NCBI RefSeq assembly: GCF_000468115.1
Contig: NZ_AVQI01000067.1
Coordinates: 78,705 to 142,704, forward strand
Source: Treponema socranskii subsp. socranskii VPI DR56BR1116 = ATCC 35536
GTDB taxonomy: Bacteria > Spirochaetota > Spirochaetia > Treponematales > Treponemataceae
DNA length: 64,000 nucleotides
Direction: 5' to 3'
Below the pieces are notes generated by a model, which saw only the letters and a program-made list of their open reading frames with translations, was not told the origin of the DNA and did not search any database. Of this stretch, positions 42,150-49,955 are shown in pieces; within the stretch, counting starts at the first letter, position 1; each line of letters begins with the position of its first letter. Position numbers and translations under genes: made by a program.

Positions 42150-43427
42150 ATGAAAAGATGGATAGCGGTTTTGCTTGCCGGCAGTGTGGCGGTATCCGCC
42201 GTTTCGGCGCTGGGACAAACCGACGGTGCGCAACGCAAGCAGGACTTTGTCAAAGTATGGGTAAGCAGCGGTGCCGAAGACGGTGTGTATCGAAAGCTTT
42301 TTGATACTATCAGAACGACTTCGGGCATTACGATTAAAGACGAATATTACCCGAAAGACGAACTTGACGGAAAGCTGCAAGTAGCTCCTGTTGTCGGAGA
42401 CGCCCCGGATATGATTATCGTCGATTATTTGCAAATGCCCGCGTATTATGAAGCGGGACTCATAGAAGCGCTCGATACATATATGCCCGCATCTTTAAAA
42501 AGCGATTTGATTCCATCCGTCGTTGCCGAGTCTTCGTATCGCGGCAAGCTTATTTCGACGGCACAATTCGACGCCGGTATGGGGCTGTGGGCAAATAAAG
42601 CGATGCTCCAAAAGGCGGGGGTACGCATTCCGGTAAGTTATAAAGAGGCATGGTCGAAAGCGGAATTTGAAGATGTACTCAAAAAACTCAAATTGAGCGG
42701 GGTTCCGTATCCGATTTATATACGCCAAAATAAACCGTCGACGCTCTATTTTACGTATATGCCCATCCTTGCAAGTTTCGGCGGCGATTATATCGACAGG
42801 AAAACGTTTCATGCAAAAGGAGTGCTCGACGGCGCGAATACGGTAGCCGCTTACGATTATCTCTCGTGGCTTTTAAAGCAGGGATATCTCAACGGCCGAT
42901 GTGATTACGAAGATGCATTTTACGGTAAAAAAGAGAGCGCGCTTGCACTCATCGGTCATTGGAAATATACCGATCATGTAAAAAATCTCGGAGACGATGC
43001 GATAATCATTCCGACGCCGAATTTCGGAAAAGGCGTGTTTACGTGTTCCGGTTCAACCGTATGGGCTATGACGACCGCCGCAAAACAAAACGGAATTGCG
43101 GATGAAGTATGGCGGATTTTGCAGATGAGTCTTGAACCGGCGAATATCAGAATTGTTACCGATTTTAACGGAGCCATTCCGTCGCGAAAATCGGTTATGG
43201 ATCAAGTTGCAGCTTTGCAAAAAGGCGGACGGTTGTATTTGTACCGTGAACAACTTGAAGCCGGTATTTCCGTTCTTCGGCCTCTTACTCCGGCACACAT
43301 GACGATCTATACGGCCATGCAGGCGGCGACGGGAGACATCATTCACGGTGCCGATGCCAAAACAACGCTTAGTGCCGCAGCGAAAGAAATCGATGCCGTC
43401 ATCAAAGAAAACGGCTGGGACAAGTAG
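42150..43427 (+). CDS. ABC sugar-binding protein (CUT1 family)
   Basis: A 425-aa secreted protein. ATG 42150 follows TTGGAGGACAGCTTT. The signal peptide ends near VSALGQTDG. Family core: GDAPDMIIVDYLQMPAYYEAG, split as GDAPDMIIVD and MPAYYEAGLIEAL, then IGHWKYTDHVK and GSTVWAMTTAAKQNGIADE. Start of a binding protein-permease-permease set. Substrate unknown; the phosphatase neighbours suggest a phosphorylated or phosphodiester-linked compound. Confidence 0.9.
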   Translation: MKRWIAVLLAGSVAVSAVSALGQTDGAQRKQDFVKVWVSSGAEDGVYRKLFDTIRTTSGITIKDEYYPKDELDGKLQVAPVVGDAPDMIIVDYLQMPAYYEAGLIEALDTYMPASLKSDLIPSVVAESSYRGKLISTAQFDAGMGLWANKAMLQKAGVRIPVSYKEAWSKAEFEDVLKKLKLSGVPYPIYIRQNKPSTLYFTYMPILASFGGDYIDRKTFHAKGVLDGANTVAAYDYLSWLLKQGYLNGRCDYEDAFYGKKESALALIGHWKYTDHVKNLGDDAIIIPTPNFGKGVFTCSGSTVWAMTTAAKQNGIADEVWRILQMSLEPANIRIVTDFNGAIPSRKSVMDQVAALQKGGRLYLYREQLEAGISVLRPLTPAHMTIYTAMQAATGDIIHGADAKTTLSAAAKEIDAVIKENGWDK

Positions 43428-43433
43428 GAAGAA

Positions 43434-43465
43434 GGCTGTCCTAAAACTGAAGTTTTTGGACAGCC
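43434..43465. repeat. hairpin repeat family, copy 3
   Basis: GGCTGTCCTAAAACT (43434-43448), GA, AGTTTTTGGACAGCC (43451-43465): a 15-bp stem with one mismatch. It lies between the binding-protein and permease genes, where it may weaken read-through into the permeases or stabilise the upstream message. Confidence 0.7.
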
Positions 43466-43499
43466 CCTTGCTTGCAGCTATTTTATGGAGGAAGGCGGC

Positions 43500-44402
43500 A
43501 TGAAGTCTTATTCCAAAAAATTAAGCGGATTGCAGAAAAGTCAAGCCCGTACCGCGCGGATATACTGCATTCCCGCATTTTTGTGTATTTTTATTTTTTA
43601 TTTTTTTCCCTTTGTTCTCGCGGTCTTTTATTCGTTTACGAATAAAATGCTCGTACCGAGGATGGGTAAGCCGACCGATTTCGTCGGCTTGCAAAATTAT
43701 CTGCGCCTGTTTACGAATGAAACGGCGGCGATTGCATTTCGTAATACAGCTTTATATGCACTCATGGTTGTTCCCGCCGTTCTCTTACTTGGAACGATCC
43801 TCGCCGTCTTTGTGAATAAGCAGCTTACCGGCGTAAAAGTATTTCGAGCCGTATATTTCAGTCCGCAAGTCGTAACGATGACCGTCGTTGCCGTAGTATG
43901 GTCGTATATTTTTTCTCCGGGGCAAGCCGGCCTTTTAAATTCGTTTTTAGGCGTATTCGGCATTCCGCCGCAGACATGGCTGCAAAACGGGAATCAAGCG
44001 CTGCCGTGTCTTGCATTTATGTATATATGGCAAACTCTCGGTCTTGAAATGGTTATTATACTCGGAGGGCTTCAGTATATTCCGCATGAATTGTATGAAG
44101 CGAGCTATCTCGACGGATGTTCCGTAGCGCAGAGATTTTTTTATATCACAATTCCAATGCTGCGCAATACGCTCGTGTACGTGCTTATATCGGTAACGAT
44201 CGGGTCTTTGAAACTTTTTACGCAAGTGTACGTGCTGACGAACGGCGGACCGAAAAATGCTACGGTATCGGTTATCTATCTTCTCTATAAAGCGGGATTT
44301 ATCAACAATCAAGTCGGATATTCTTCGGCGATCGCCGTCGTATTCTTTTTGATCGTTTTTGCCGTTTCGCTTATGCAAAATCATTTGACGAAGGAGAAGT
44401 GA
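43500..44402 (+). CDS. ABC sugar transporter permease (MalF/UgpA type)
   Basis: A 300-aa inner-membrane protein. ATG 43500 is preferred because GGAGGAAGGC lies just upstream; a Met at 43485 is part of that ribosome site. Six membrane segments, with the EAA loop ELYEASYLDGCSVAQRF near residue 198. Partners are the next permease and the binding protein at 42150. The ATPase is not encoded in the cluster; a shared MsmK-type ATPase elsewhere is likely. Confidence 0.92.
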   Translation: MKSYSKKLSGLQKSQARTARIYCIPAFLCIFIFYFFPFVLAVFYSFTNKMLVPRMGKPTDFVGLQNYLRLFTNETAAIAFRNTALYALMVVPAVLLLGTILAVFVNKQLTGVKVFRAVYFSPQVVTMTVVAVVWSYIFSPGQAGLLNSFLGVFGIPPQTWLQNGNQALPCLAFMYIWQTLGLEMVIILGGLQYIPHELYEASYLDGCSVAQRFFYITIPMLRNTLVYVLISVTIGSLKLFTQVYVLTNGGPKNATVSVIYLLYKAGFINNQVGYSSAIAVVFFLIVFAVSLMQNHLTKEK

Positions 44403-44404
44403 TT

Positions 44405-45250
44405 GTGACATCGATTGTAAAAAGAACGACGGCAAAAGTCGTATATTATATTTTATACATCCTCATTGCATTGATTTTTATATTGCCGGTTTTTTATATG
44501 TTTATTTCATCGGTAAAAGACGATATGCGGATTGTGGCGGATATGTCCACGATCAAAGCATTTATTCCGACGTTGCATCCTTCATGGGAAAATTATGCAG
44601 AGATTGTCGGCAAAGTAAAATTTTTTACGTTTTTTAAAAATTCCGTCGTCGTTGCCGTTATCAATGTCGCCCTCGTAACGATTATCAATGCGATGGCCGG
44701 TTATGTTTTGGGTATGCTTGCGTTTAAGGAAAAGAATTTTTTGCTGGCGCTCGTCATCGCCCTTGCCATCATCCCGACCGAATCCGTCATCATCAACAGA
44801 TTTATGATTGTTAATAAAATGCATTTGCTTAACAGTTATATCGGACTTGCGCTTCCGACGGCCGGTTATCCGATGCACATATTTTTGTATTACAATCATT
44901 TTAAAGGTATGCCGCAGGAACTTATCGATGCGGCTATCGTCGACGGAGAATCCTATAACGGAATCTTTTGGAAAATAATGCTGCCGCTGTCAAAGCCTAT
45001 TATGGCGACGGTCGCGATTATGAGTTTTGTACGATCGTGGGGCGATCTGCTTTGGCCGACACTTGTAACGCGAGATGAGACGTATCGTACGCTGCCGCTC
45101 GCACTGCGGGCACTTTCTACCGACGTCCATATTTTCTGGGGACAGATATTCGCGTTCGCCGCTCTCATGACGCTGCCCGTGCTTATTGTCTTTATCGTAT
45201 TTCAAAAGCAGTTTATCGAATCGCTTACGATGACCGGTATTAAGGGGTAG
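44405..45250 (+). CDS. ABC sugar transporter permease (MalG/UgpE type)
   Basis: A 281-aa inner-membrane protein. GTG 44405 is chosen since AAGGAG (44391-44396) is 8 nt upstream; GTG 44399 would be only 2 nt from it. Six membrane segments; EAA-type loop ELIDAAIVDGESYNGIFW near residue 176. It forms the transmembrane pair with the preceding permease. The C-terminus SLTMTGIKG is typical of the family. Confidence 0.92.
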   Translation: MTSIVKRTTAKVVYYILYILIALIFILPVFYMFISSVKDDMRIVADMSTIKAFIPTLHPSWENYAEIVGKVKFFTFFKNSVVVAVINVALVTIINAMAGYVLGMLAFKEKNFLLALVIALAIIPTESVIINRFMIVNKMHLLNSYIGLALPTAGYPMHIFLYYNHFKGMPQELIDAAIVDGESYNGIFWKIMLPLSKPIMATVAIMSFVRSWGDLLWPTLVTRDETYRTLPLALRALSTDVHIFWGQIFAFAALMTLPVLIVFIVFQKQFIESLTMTGIKG

Positions 45251-45257
45251 GTGCGTT

Positions 45258-46103
45258 ATGATTCGAATCCGTTATCTTGGAACGGGTGCGGCAGAAGGAT
45301 TCCCCGCTCCGTTTTGCGAATGCGCTGCCTGTGAAAAAGTGCGACGACTCGGCGGTAAAAACAGAAAAACGCGCAGCTGTGCGCTTGTAAATGAACATAT
45401 ACTCATAGATCTGTCACCCGATATTTTTATGCAGAGCTGGGAAAACCGCCTGCACCTTTCCGCCGTAGATACGATTGTCTTTACGCATTCGCATGACGAT
45501 CATCTCGATCTTATGTCGCTGATGCTCAGATGCAAGAGCGGCGCAACCGTGCTGCTTCACATCGATGAAAACGATAATTATATTTCGGTATGGGGAAACG
45601 ATACCGTTCGGAAAAAAATTAATAAAAAATTTTTTGAAGAAGTTCATGCCGATCCGTCTAAGCTGCGTTTTTCGAAGATATCGTACGGAGTACCGTTTTC
45701 CGTCGGAGACGTCGAATTTACCGCATTTGAAGCGAATCATATACAAGGTGAAGATTGTTGCATTTTTGCTCTTTCTGACGGAACGCATTCGTTTCTCTAC
45801 GGTAACGATACGGGGTTTCCGCGTGAAAGGACATTCGATGCATTGAATCGGTTCGGAAAAACATTTTCCGCCGTAAGTCTTGATTGCGCACGCGGTACGC
45901 TGCCCGGAGATGCACACATGGGATTGGCCGAAGACAAAAGGTTTTGCGAACGACTGCGAGCATGCGGTCTTATTGACGCGTCGACGGAAATATACCTCAA
46001 TCATTTTTCGCATATGTGCGGTTTATCTCCCGATGAATTCGCTTCTCTTGCCGAAAAAGACAATATGCATTTAACCTATGATGGTATGGTCATCACCGTA
46101 TAA
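45258..46103 (+). CDS. metallo-beta-lactamase-fold hydrolase (PhnP-like)
   Basis: A 281-aa protein. The N-terminus IRYLGTGAAEGFPAPFCECAAC resembles PhnP-type phosphodiesterases, which have the GTGxxxGxPxxxCxCxxC pattern. The metal site THSHDDHLD (HxHxDH) lies near residue 76, with further ligands in FEANHIQGE, GNDTGFP and NHFSHM. PhnP opens cyclic ribose phosphodiesters in phosphonate metabolism; no other phn genes are here. It is 7 nt after the permease gene, so it belongs to the importer operon. Confidence 0.88.
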   Translation: MIRIRYLGTGAAEGFPAPFCECAACEKVRRLGGKNRKTRSCALVNEHILIDLSPDIFMQSWENRLHLSAVDTIVFTHSHDDHLDLMSLMLRCKSGATVLLHIDENDNYISVWGNDTVRKKINKKFFEEVHADPSKLRFSKISYGVPFSVGDVEFTAFEANHIQGEDCCIFALSDGTHSFLYGNDTGFPRERTFDALNRFGKTFSAVSLDCARGTLPGDAHMGLAEDKRFCERLRACGLIDASTEIYLNHFSHMCGLSPDEFASLAEKDNMHLTYDGMVITV

Positions 46104-46118
46104 GAGCGGAGTTATGTT

Positions 46119-47096
46119 TTGGCTACGATAAAAGACGTTGCGGAAAAAGCCGGAATAACGGTGACAACGGTGTCGCGCGTTCTCAATAACAGAGGCTATA
46201 TCAGTACGCGGACACGAGAAAAAGTATATAACGTTATGCGCGAACTCGATTACCGTCCGAATGAAATAGCGCGTGCGCTTGCGCAAAAGCAGACGAAATT
46301 TATCGGAGCGATCGTACCGTCATTGCTGCATCCGTTTTTTTCTGCATGCATCAATTATCTCGAAAAATACGCATTTCGAAACGGATTTAAATTGCTCGTG
46401 TGTAATTCACAGCAAAACAGTAAAAAAGAAAGCGACTATATCGATATGTTAAAATCGAACAAAGTGTCGGGTATCATTCTCTGTACGAGAAGCGGTAAAA
46501 TTGCAAGCCGTCTCGATCAATTTCCCGTCGTTACGATAGAGCGCTCGATTTCCGATTCGATTCCGGCCGTTTTATGCGATAATTATCGAGGAGGTGTCTA
46601 TGCCGCCGAATTGCTGTTGGCGCAGGGCTGCAAGCGTCCCGCAATTTTCAGCGGCATTCCGCGCATAAAGCTTCCGGCCGATGATCGGGCAAAAGCGTTT
46701 GAAGATACCTGCCGAAAAGCGGGCGTCGCGCCGGTCGTCATTGCGACAAGCGAAGAGCAGTTTAAAGATTTCGATTATCGCAAAGCGATAGATGATATGT
46801 TTAACGGAAACAGACGATTTGACGGAATCTTTGCAACGAGCGATATCATCGCAGCGCAATTGCTTCAAGCGTGTGCGGCAAGAAATATATCGGTTCCGGA
46901 AAAATTGAAGATAATCGGTTTCGACGACACCGATATCGCCTCTCTCACGAGTCCTCCTCTTACAACGATTCACCAGCCGGTCGAAGATATGTGCCGCTGT
47001 GCGCTTGAAATTATTATTAAAAAAATGAAGGGTGAAACGATTCCTGCCCAAACGATTTTTCCCGTCACACTGATACCGCGCGGTTCAACGTTTTAA
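46119..47096 (+). CDS. LacI-family transcriptional regulator
   Basis: A 325-aa regulator. The start is TTG 46119 with GCGGAG 7 nt upstream, giving MATIKDVAEKAGITVTTVSR, the family helix-turn-helix. A periplasmic-binding-protein-like ligand domain follows (FIGAIVPSLLHPFFSACI...), ending FPVTLIPRGSTF. It should bind an operator of the TGTnAAnCGnTTnACA type, and a good match overlaps the -35 box of the cluster promoter at 40531. The inducer is probably the imported compound or a product. Confidence 0.93.
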   Translation: MATIKDVAEKAGITVTTVSRVLNNRGYISTRTREKVYNVMRELDYRPNEIARALAQKQTKFIGAIVPSLLHPFFSACINYLEKYAFRNGFKLLVCNSQQNSKKESDYIDMLKSNKVSGIILCTRSGKIASRLDQFPVVTIERSISDSIPAVLCDNYRGGVYAAELLLAQGCKRPAIFSGIPRIKLPADDRAKAFEDTCRKAGVAPVVIATSEEQFKDFDYRKAIDDMFNGNRRFDGIFATSDIIAAQLLQACAARNISVPEKLKIIGFDDTDIASLTSPPLTTIHQPVEDMCRCALEIIIKKMKGETIPAQTIFPVTLIPRGSTF

Positions 47097-47161
47097 ATAT
47101 TTCTCTCCCGTGTTCGAACTCGGCTTTTTGTGATATAGTCGGTAATCATGGAGGAATAACG

Positions 47162-48268
47162 ATGAAAAAACAAGTACGCGTGATGCCGATTGCATTGCTC
47201 TTTATCGCCTCTCTTTTTGCGGCAAGCTGCGCGACGATAAAAAAAGTTTCCGCGGAGTCTCCCCGCGCGGGCGTTCAAACGACGGTTTCGTCGATCGACA
47301 AATACGGAAACTGCGCGCTCAGCATTACGCAGGATGAATTTACCGCAGCGGGTTTCGAGCCGGGCGACATCGTGTCGGTAAAGGCGGGCGCTTTCGCGTT
47401 CGATGCTCCCGTGTGTACGAATTACAGCGACGTCGATAACGGAAAATACCTCATCCGTTTGAGCAAGGAAGGCGTTTCGTTCGCAATCAATATGGGTAAT
47501 TTTGTCAAAACGAGCGGAGCTGCAGCCGGCACTCCCGTCGCCGTCGCGATGAAAGGGAAGGGCGCATACCTTGCCGACTATAAAATCCGCCAGCTTAAAA
47601 AAAGCGAAAACAGAAGCGACTATGCATCCGACGAAGTTTTTGCCAATTTTCGCGAAGTAAAAGCGGGATGCATTGCGTCCGGCCGCTTGTACCGATCGTG
47701 CAATCCCGTCTACGGTGATGCGCGCGCCCCTTATGCCGAAAAGCTCATACAGGCGAACGGCATAAAAGCTGCGGTAAACCTTGCCGACAGCCGCGAAAGC
47801 GCTTGGAAACACATCGATGAAGCGCCGTATTACAAATCGCTTGCGGAAAGAGGCGATGTCGTTTTTCTCAACATGGGCGTTTCGTTTGCCGACGAAGATT
47901 TTATTAAAAAATTGCACGACGCTCTCGTCTTTATCGGCGAAAAGAAAAGCGCGTCTTACCTCGTTCACTGCAATGAAGGAAAAGATCGTGCGGGCTATGT
48001 ATGCGCTTTGCTCGAAGCGCTGTGCGGCGCGACGCTCGATGAAATCAAAGCCGATTATATGACGAGCTTCGAAAATTATTTCGGCGTCAAAAAAGGCACG
48101 GAGCAGTACGATATGATCGGAGGCGTCATTATCGGTACGCTCGTATCGATCAACGGAGGACGAAGCGTTACCGATCGGAACGTCGGAAAAGTCGTCGAAA
48201 ATTATCTTCGCACGAAGGCCGGCCTTACGCGAGAAGAGATCGACGCCGTGCGTGCGGCGCTGCAGTAG
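47162..48268 (+). CDS. HCx5R phosphatase lipoprotein
   Basis: A 368-aa lipoprotein (lipobox AASC near residue 22). ATG 47162 follows ATGGAGGAATAACG. Residues 40-130 form a beta-rich domain, with GDIVSVKAGAFAF. The C-terminal domain is tyrosine-phosphatase-like: FREVKAGCIASGRLYRSCNP and the loop HCNEGKDRAGYVCALLE. It is a second phosphatase of the same type as the one at 41353, but exported. It could strip phosphate before import by the cluster's ABC system (inference). Confidence 0.82.
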   Translation: MKKQVRVMPIALLFIASLFAASCATIKKVSAESPRAGVQTTVSSIDKYGNCALSITQDEFTAAGFEPGDIVSVKAGAFAFDAPVCTNYSDVDNGKYLIRLSKEGVSFAINMGNFVKTSGAAAGTPVAVAMKGKGAYLADYKIRQLKKSENRSDYASDEVFANFREVKAGCIASGRLYRSCNPVYGDARAPYAEKLIQANGIKAAVNLADSRESAWKHIDEAPYYKSLAERGDVVFLNMGVSFADEDFIKKLHDALVFIGEKKSASYLVHCNEGKDRAGYVCALLEALCGATLDEIKADYMTSFENYFGVKKGTEQYDMIGGVIIGTLVSINGGRSVTDRNVGKVVENYLRTKAGLTREEIDAVRAALQ

Positions 48269-48347
48269 GAAAGTGCGGCGCCGGAAATTTTACGCATATT
48301 AAATTAAAGATACGGACAGGAACGGTAATTACGATAAAAATCGTTAC

Positions 48348-48376
48348 TTGCTTTATATTAAAACCGTGTATATTAT
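48348..48376 (+). promoter_or_regulatory. promoter of the small lipoprotein gene
   Basis: TTGCTT (48348-48353), 17-bp spacer, TATTAT (48371-48376), 24 nt before the ATG at 48401. Confidence 0.5.
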
Positions 48377-48400
48377 ATTTAGCAGAGGGTATCAATAATT

Positions 48401-48928
48401 ATGAGAAAAATTCTATTTATTACTTTTGTTTTTATATTTATTTCTTTAAACGCTTGTAATATTACCGAGCCGAACAGAATGGAAAATGCGACGGTAACGA
48501 ATAAATCTTCGATAACACCGATCAATTTTAAGATTGACGGAATTACTTACAGTGTATCTAATGCCGCAGGCAGCAGTATTACGATACAAACAAGATGGAC
48601 TGATGCTGTTGAATTGTTGAATAATCCGAGAGTTTTAACTAATAAATATTATAATTATTCAAACGGCGATAAATTAAAAATAGATTTCGTCGATATGCCT
48701 GTGTATAAATTTACGATAAAAAACAATTCAAATTCTAATATAACGCTTAAAGAAGCGAATAATTTATTAACCGACACATACGGCGGAACGCTTACGTTGG
48801 CGGCTCATACGGAAGAACAGAATGTCAATATTTATACTGAACATCCTCTTTTATCAGTTGTAACACCGACAAATATTTCTTTTACGATTAAAAGAGACGG
48901 TAAGGTTATTATTATCGAAGAAGTTTAA
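48401..48928 (+). CDS. small hypothetical lipoprotein, low GC
   Basis: A 175-aa protein with a lipoprotein signal (MRKILFITFVFIFISLNAC). The mature part is beta-rich and full of Asn, Thr and Ile (FTIKNNSNSNITLKEANN). No domain recognised. Base composition is clearly lower in GC than the surrounding genes, as expected for acquired DNA. It starts the accessory patch that ends at the tmRNA gene. Confidence 0.65.
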   Translation: MRKILFITFVFIFISLNACNITEPNRMENATVTNKSSITPINFKIDGITYSVSNAAGSSITIQTRWTDAVELLNNPRVLTNKYYNYSNGDKLKIDFVDMPVYKFTIKNNSNSNITLKEANNLLTDTYGGTLTLAAHTEEQNVNIYTEHPLLSVVTPTNISFTIKRDGKVIIIEEV

Positions 48929-49113
48929 TAAATCTTCAAGTAATATTTTTTATCGTTTTTATCAAAATAATTCTCATAACGATAACCGCCGACATCGCAA
49001 GTGAAATCAAATCGTATGTCGTTGGGATTAAGTGCAAATTTGAATAATATCCCTAAAATTGCTTGACGTAGAAAATTGTGATATAACTGTGAATGCGGCA
49101 AACGAAATCTTAC
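48925..49113 (-). pseudogene. fragment of an unidentified gene, minus strand
   Basis: A minus-strand frame of about 60 codons ends at TAA 48927-48925, overlapping the lipoprotein's stop. It reads QAILGILFKFALNPNDIRFD, then FTCDVGGYRYENYFDKNDKK and a final YYLKIY, with protein-like composition. There is no start codon: the frame runs into the C10/G10 tract at 49114-49123 and meets a stop soon after. It is probably the surviving 3' end of a gene. Confidence 0.35.
49059..49087 (+). promoter_or_regulatory. candidate promoter of the gene at 49130
   Basis: TTGCTT (49059-49064), 17-bp spacer, TATAAC (49082-49087). The transcript would carry the G10 tract in its leader. Confidence 0.4.
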
Positions 49114-49123
49114 GGGGGGGGGG
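49114..49123 (+). repeat. G10 homopolymer tract in front of a start codon
   Basis: Ten G residues end 6 nt before the ATG at 49130, exactly where a Shine-Dalgarno sequence should be. Tract length is prone to change by slippage and would alter ribosome binding or spacing. Confidence 0.8.
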
Positions 49124-49129
49124 CGAAAA

Positions 49130-49357
49130 ATGACAATTCAAGATTTTATCGGTGAACACAGCGCAGATTTTGACACATACGAAGTCCGCCCCGATTGGCA
49201 CGGAAACAAGATATATTCAGTATGGCTGAAATCAAACGAAGGGGCTTGTGTCGGCTATCCGCAATATGCCATTGACAACGGAAAAACAATCAGGCTTTCA
49301 ACTATCGAAGAAACAATAGCCATTATGGAAACAGATATACCGAGCACCGACGATTAA
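49130..49357 (+). CDS. small hypothetical protein behind a G10 tract
   Basis: A 75-aa acidic protein; composition is globular-like (TYEVRPDWHGNKIYSVWL, then GYPQYAIDNGKTIRLST). No family recognised. The only ribosome-binding candidate is the G10 tract. Similar short proteins of unknown role occur in mobile regions. Confidence 0.55.
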   Translation: MTIQDFIGEHSADFDTYEVRPDWHGNKIYSVWLKSNEGACVGYPQYAIDNGKTIRLSTIEETIAIMETDIPSTDD

Positions 49358-49381
49358 AATACCCGCTTAGCGCTGCGAGGA

Positions 49382-49705
49382 TTGTCGGAGTGCGGTTTTA
49401 TAACAATACTTGAGAAAATAATAGCCCTGCGTAATTGCGGGCTTACGGGAACGAAGCTTAACGAAATTATGAGCTACCGTTGCTCAAAGCCCGGCAAAGA
49501 TAAAACGATAACGAAGCTGAAACGTATTTGGGCGCTGCCTATAAAGGAAAGCGCGGAAAATAAAGCGGCACGCGAGAGGTTTAATAAATTAAATTGCTTG
49601 AACGTTAATTCTTTCGAAACAATAGTCCGAGCGCGACGAGTAAATCGAGTTTTTCGGGAGCGACGGACGGGAGTTTATCGTCAAGGCGTTTATGAACGGC
49701 TTTAA
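49382..49705 (+). CDS. doubtful small ORF, possibly a truncated gene
   Basis: The open frame starts at TTG 49382 and reads LEKIIALRNCGLTGTKLNEI, then KDKTITKLKRIWALPIKESA, which looks protein-like up to about 49605. The last 33 codons overlap the coding strand of a small membrane protein gene on the minus strand and look like read-through. No ribosome site was found. Perhaps the 5' part of a broken gene. Confidence 0.3.
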   Translation: MSECGFITILEKIIALRNCGLTGTKLNEIMSYRCSKPGKDKTITKLKRIWALPIKESAENKAARERFNKLNCLNVNSFETIVRARRVNRVFRERRTGVYRQGVYERL

Positions 49706-49778
49706 CGAGAAGCCATACGAGGTAGTAAAAGCCTAAAACGGCGCCGATTATCACGGCAAGAATAAGTAAAGCGATCAT
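49605..49778 (-). CDS. small membrane protein, 57 aa
   Basis: Start ATG 49778 overlaps the stop of the upstream minus-strand gene (ATGA). One membrane helix, MIALLILAVIIGAVLGFYYL, is followed by a charged tail (KAVHKRLDDKLPSVAPEKLD). Size and pairing resemble phage holin or small toxin-like proteins, but no family was recognised. Confidence 0.5.
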   Translation of the reverse strand: MIALLILAVIIGAVLGFYYLVWLLVKAVHKRLDDKLPSVAPEKLDLLVALGLLFRKN

Positions 49779-49915
49779 TGCACACCGCGTTTTTTAAGCG
49801 AGCGCTTTATAAAAGGAGAAAGTAAAATTGAAACAATTTTACCGATAAAACCGCCGATACATGCGCCTATAATACCGGCAACGAGAAGATACAAGATGGT
49901 AAGAAAAAAAACCAT
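49775..49915 (-). CDS. small membrane protein, 46 aa
   Basis: ATG 49915 follows GAGGGTGATAAT, a good ribosome site. The protein is one long Gly/Ile-rich hydrophobic stretch (FLTILYLLVAGIIGACIGGF) with a basic tail (IKRSLKKRGVQ). It is translationally coupled to the 57-aa gene. The pair lies 41 nt from the tmRNA 3' end. Function unknown. Confidence 0.5.
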   Translation of the reverse strand: MVFFLTILYLLVAGIIGACIGGFIGKIVSILLSPFIKRSLKKRGVQ

Positions 49916-49955
49916 ATTATCACCCTCGTCTATAGTATCAGTATAAAATGAATTT

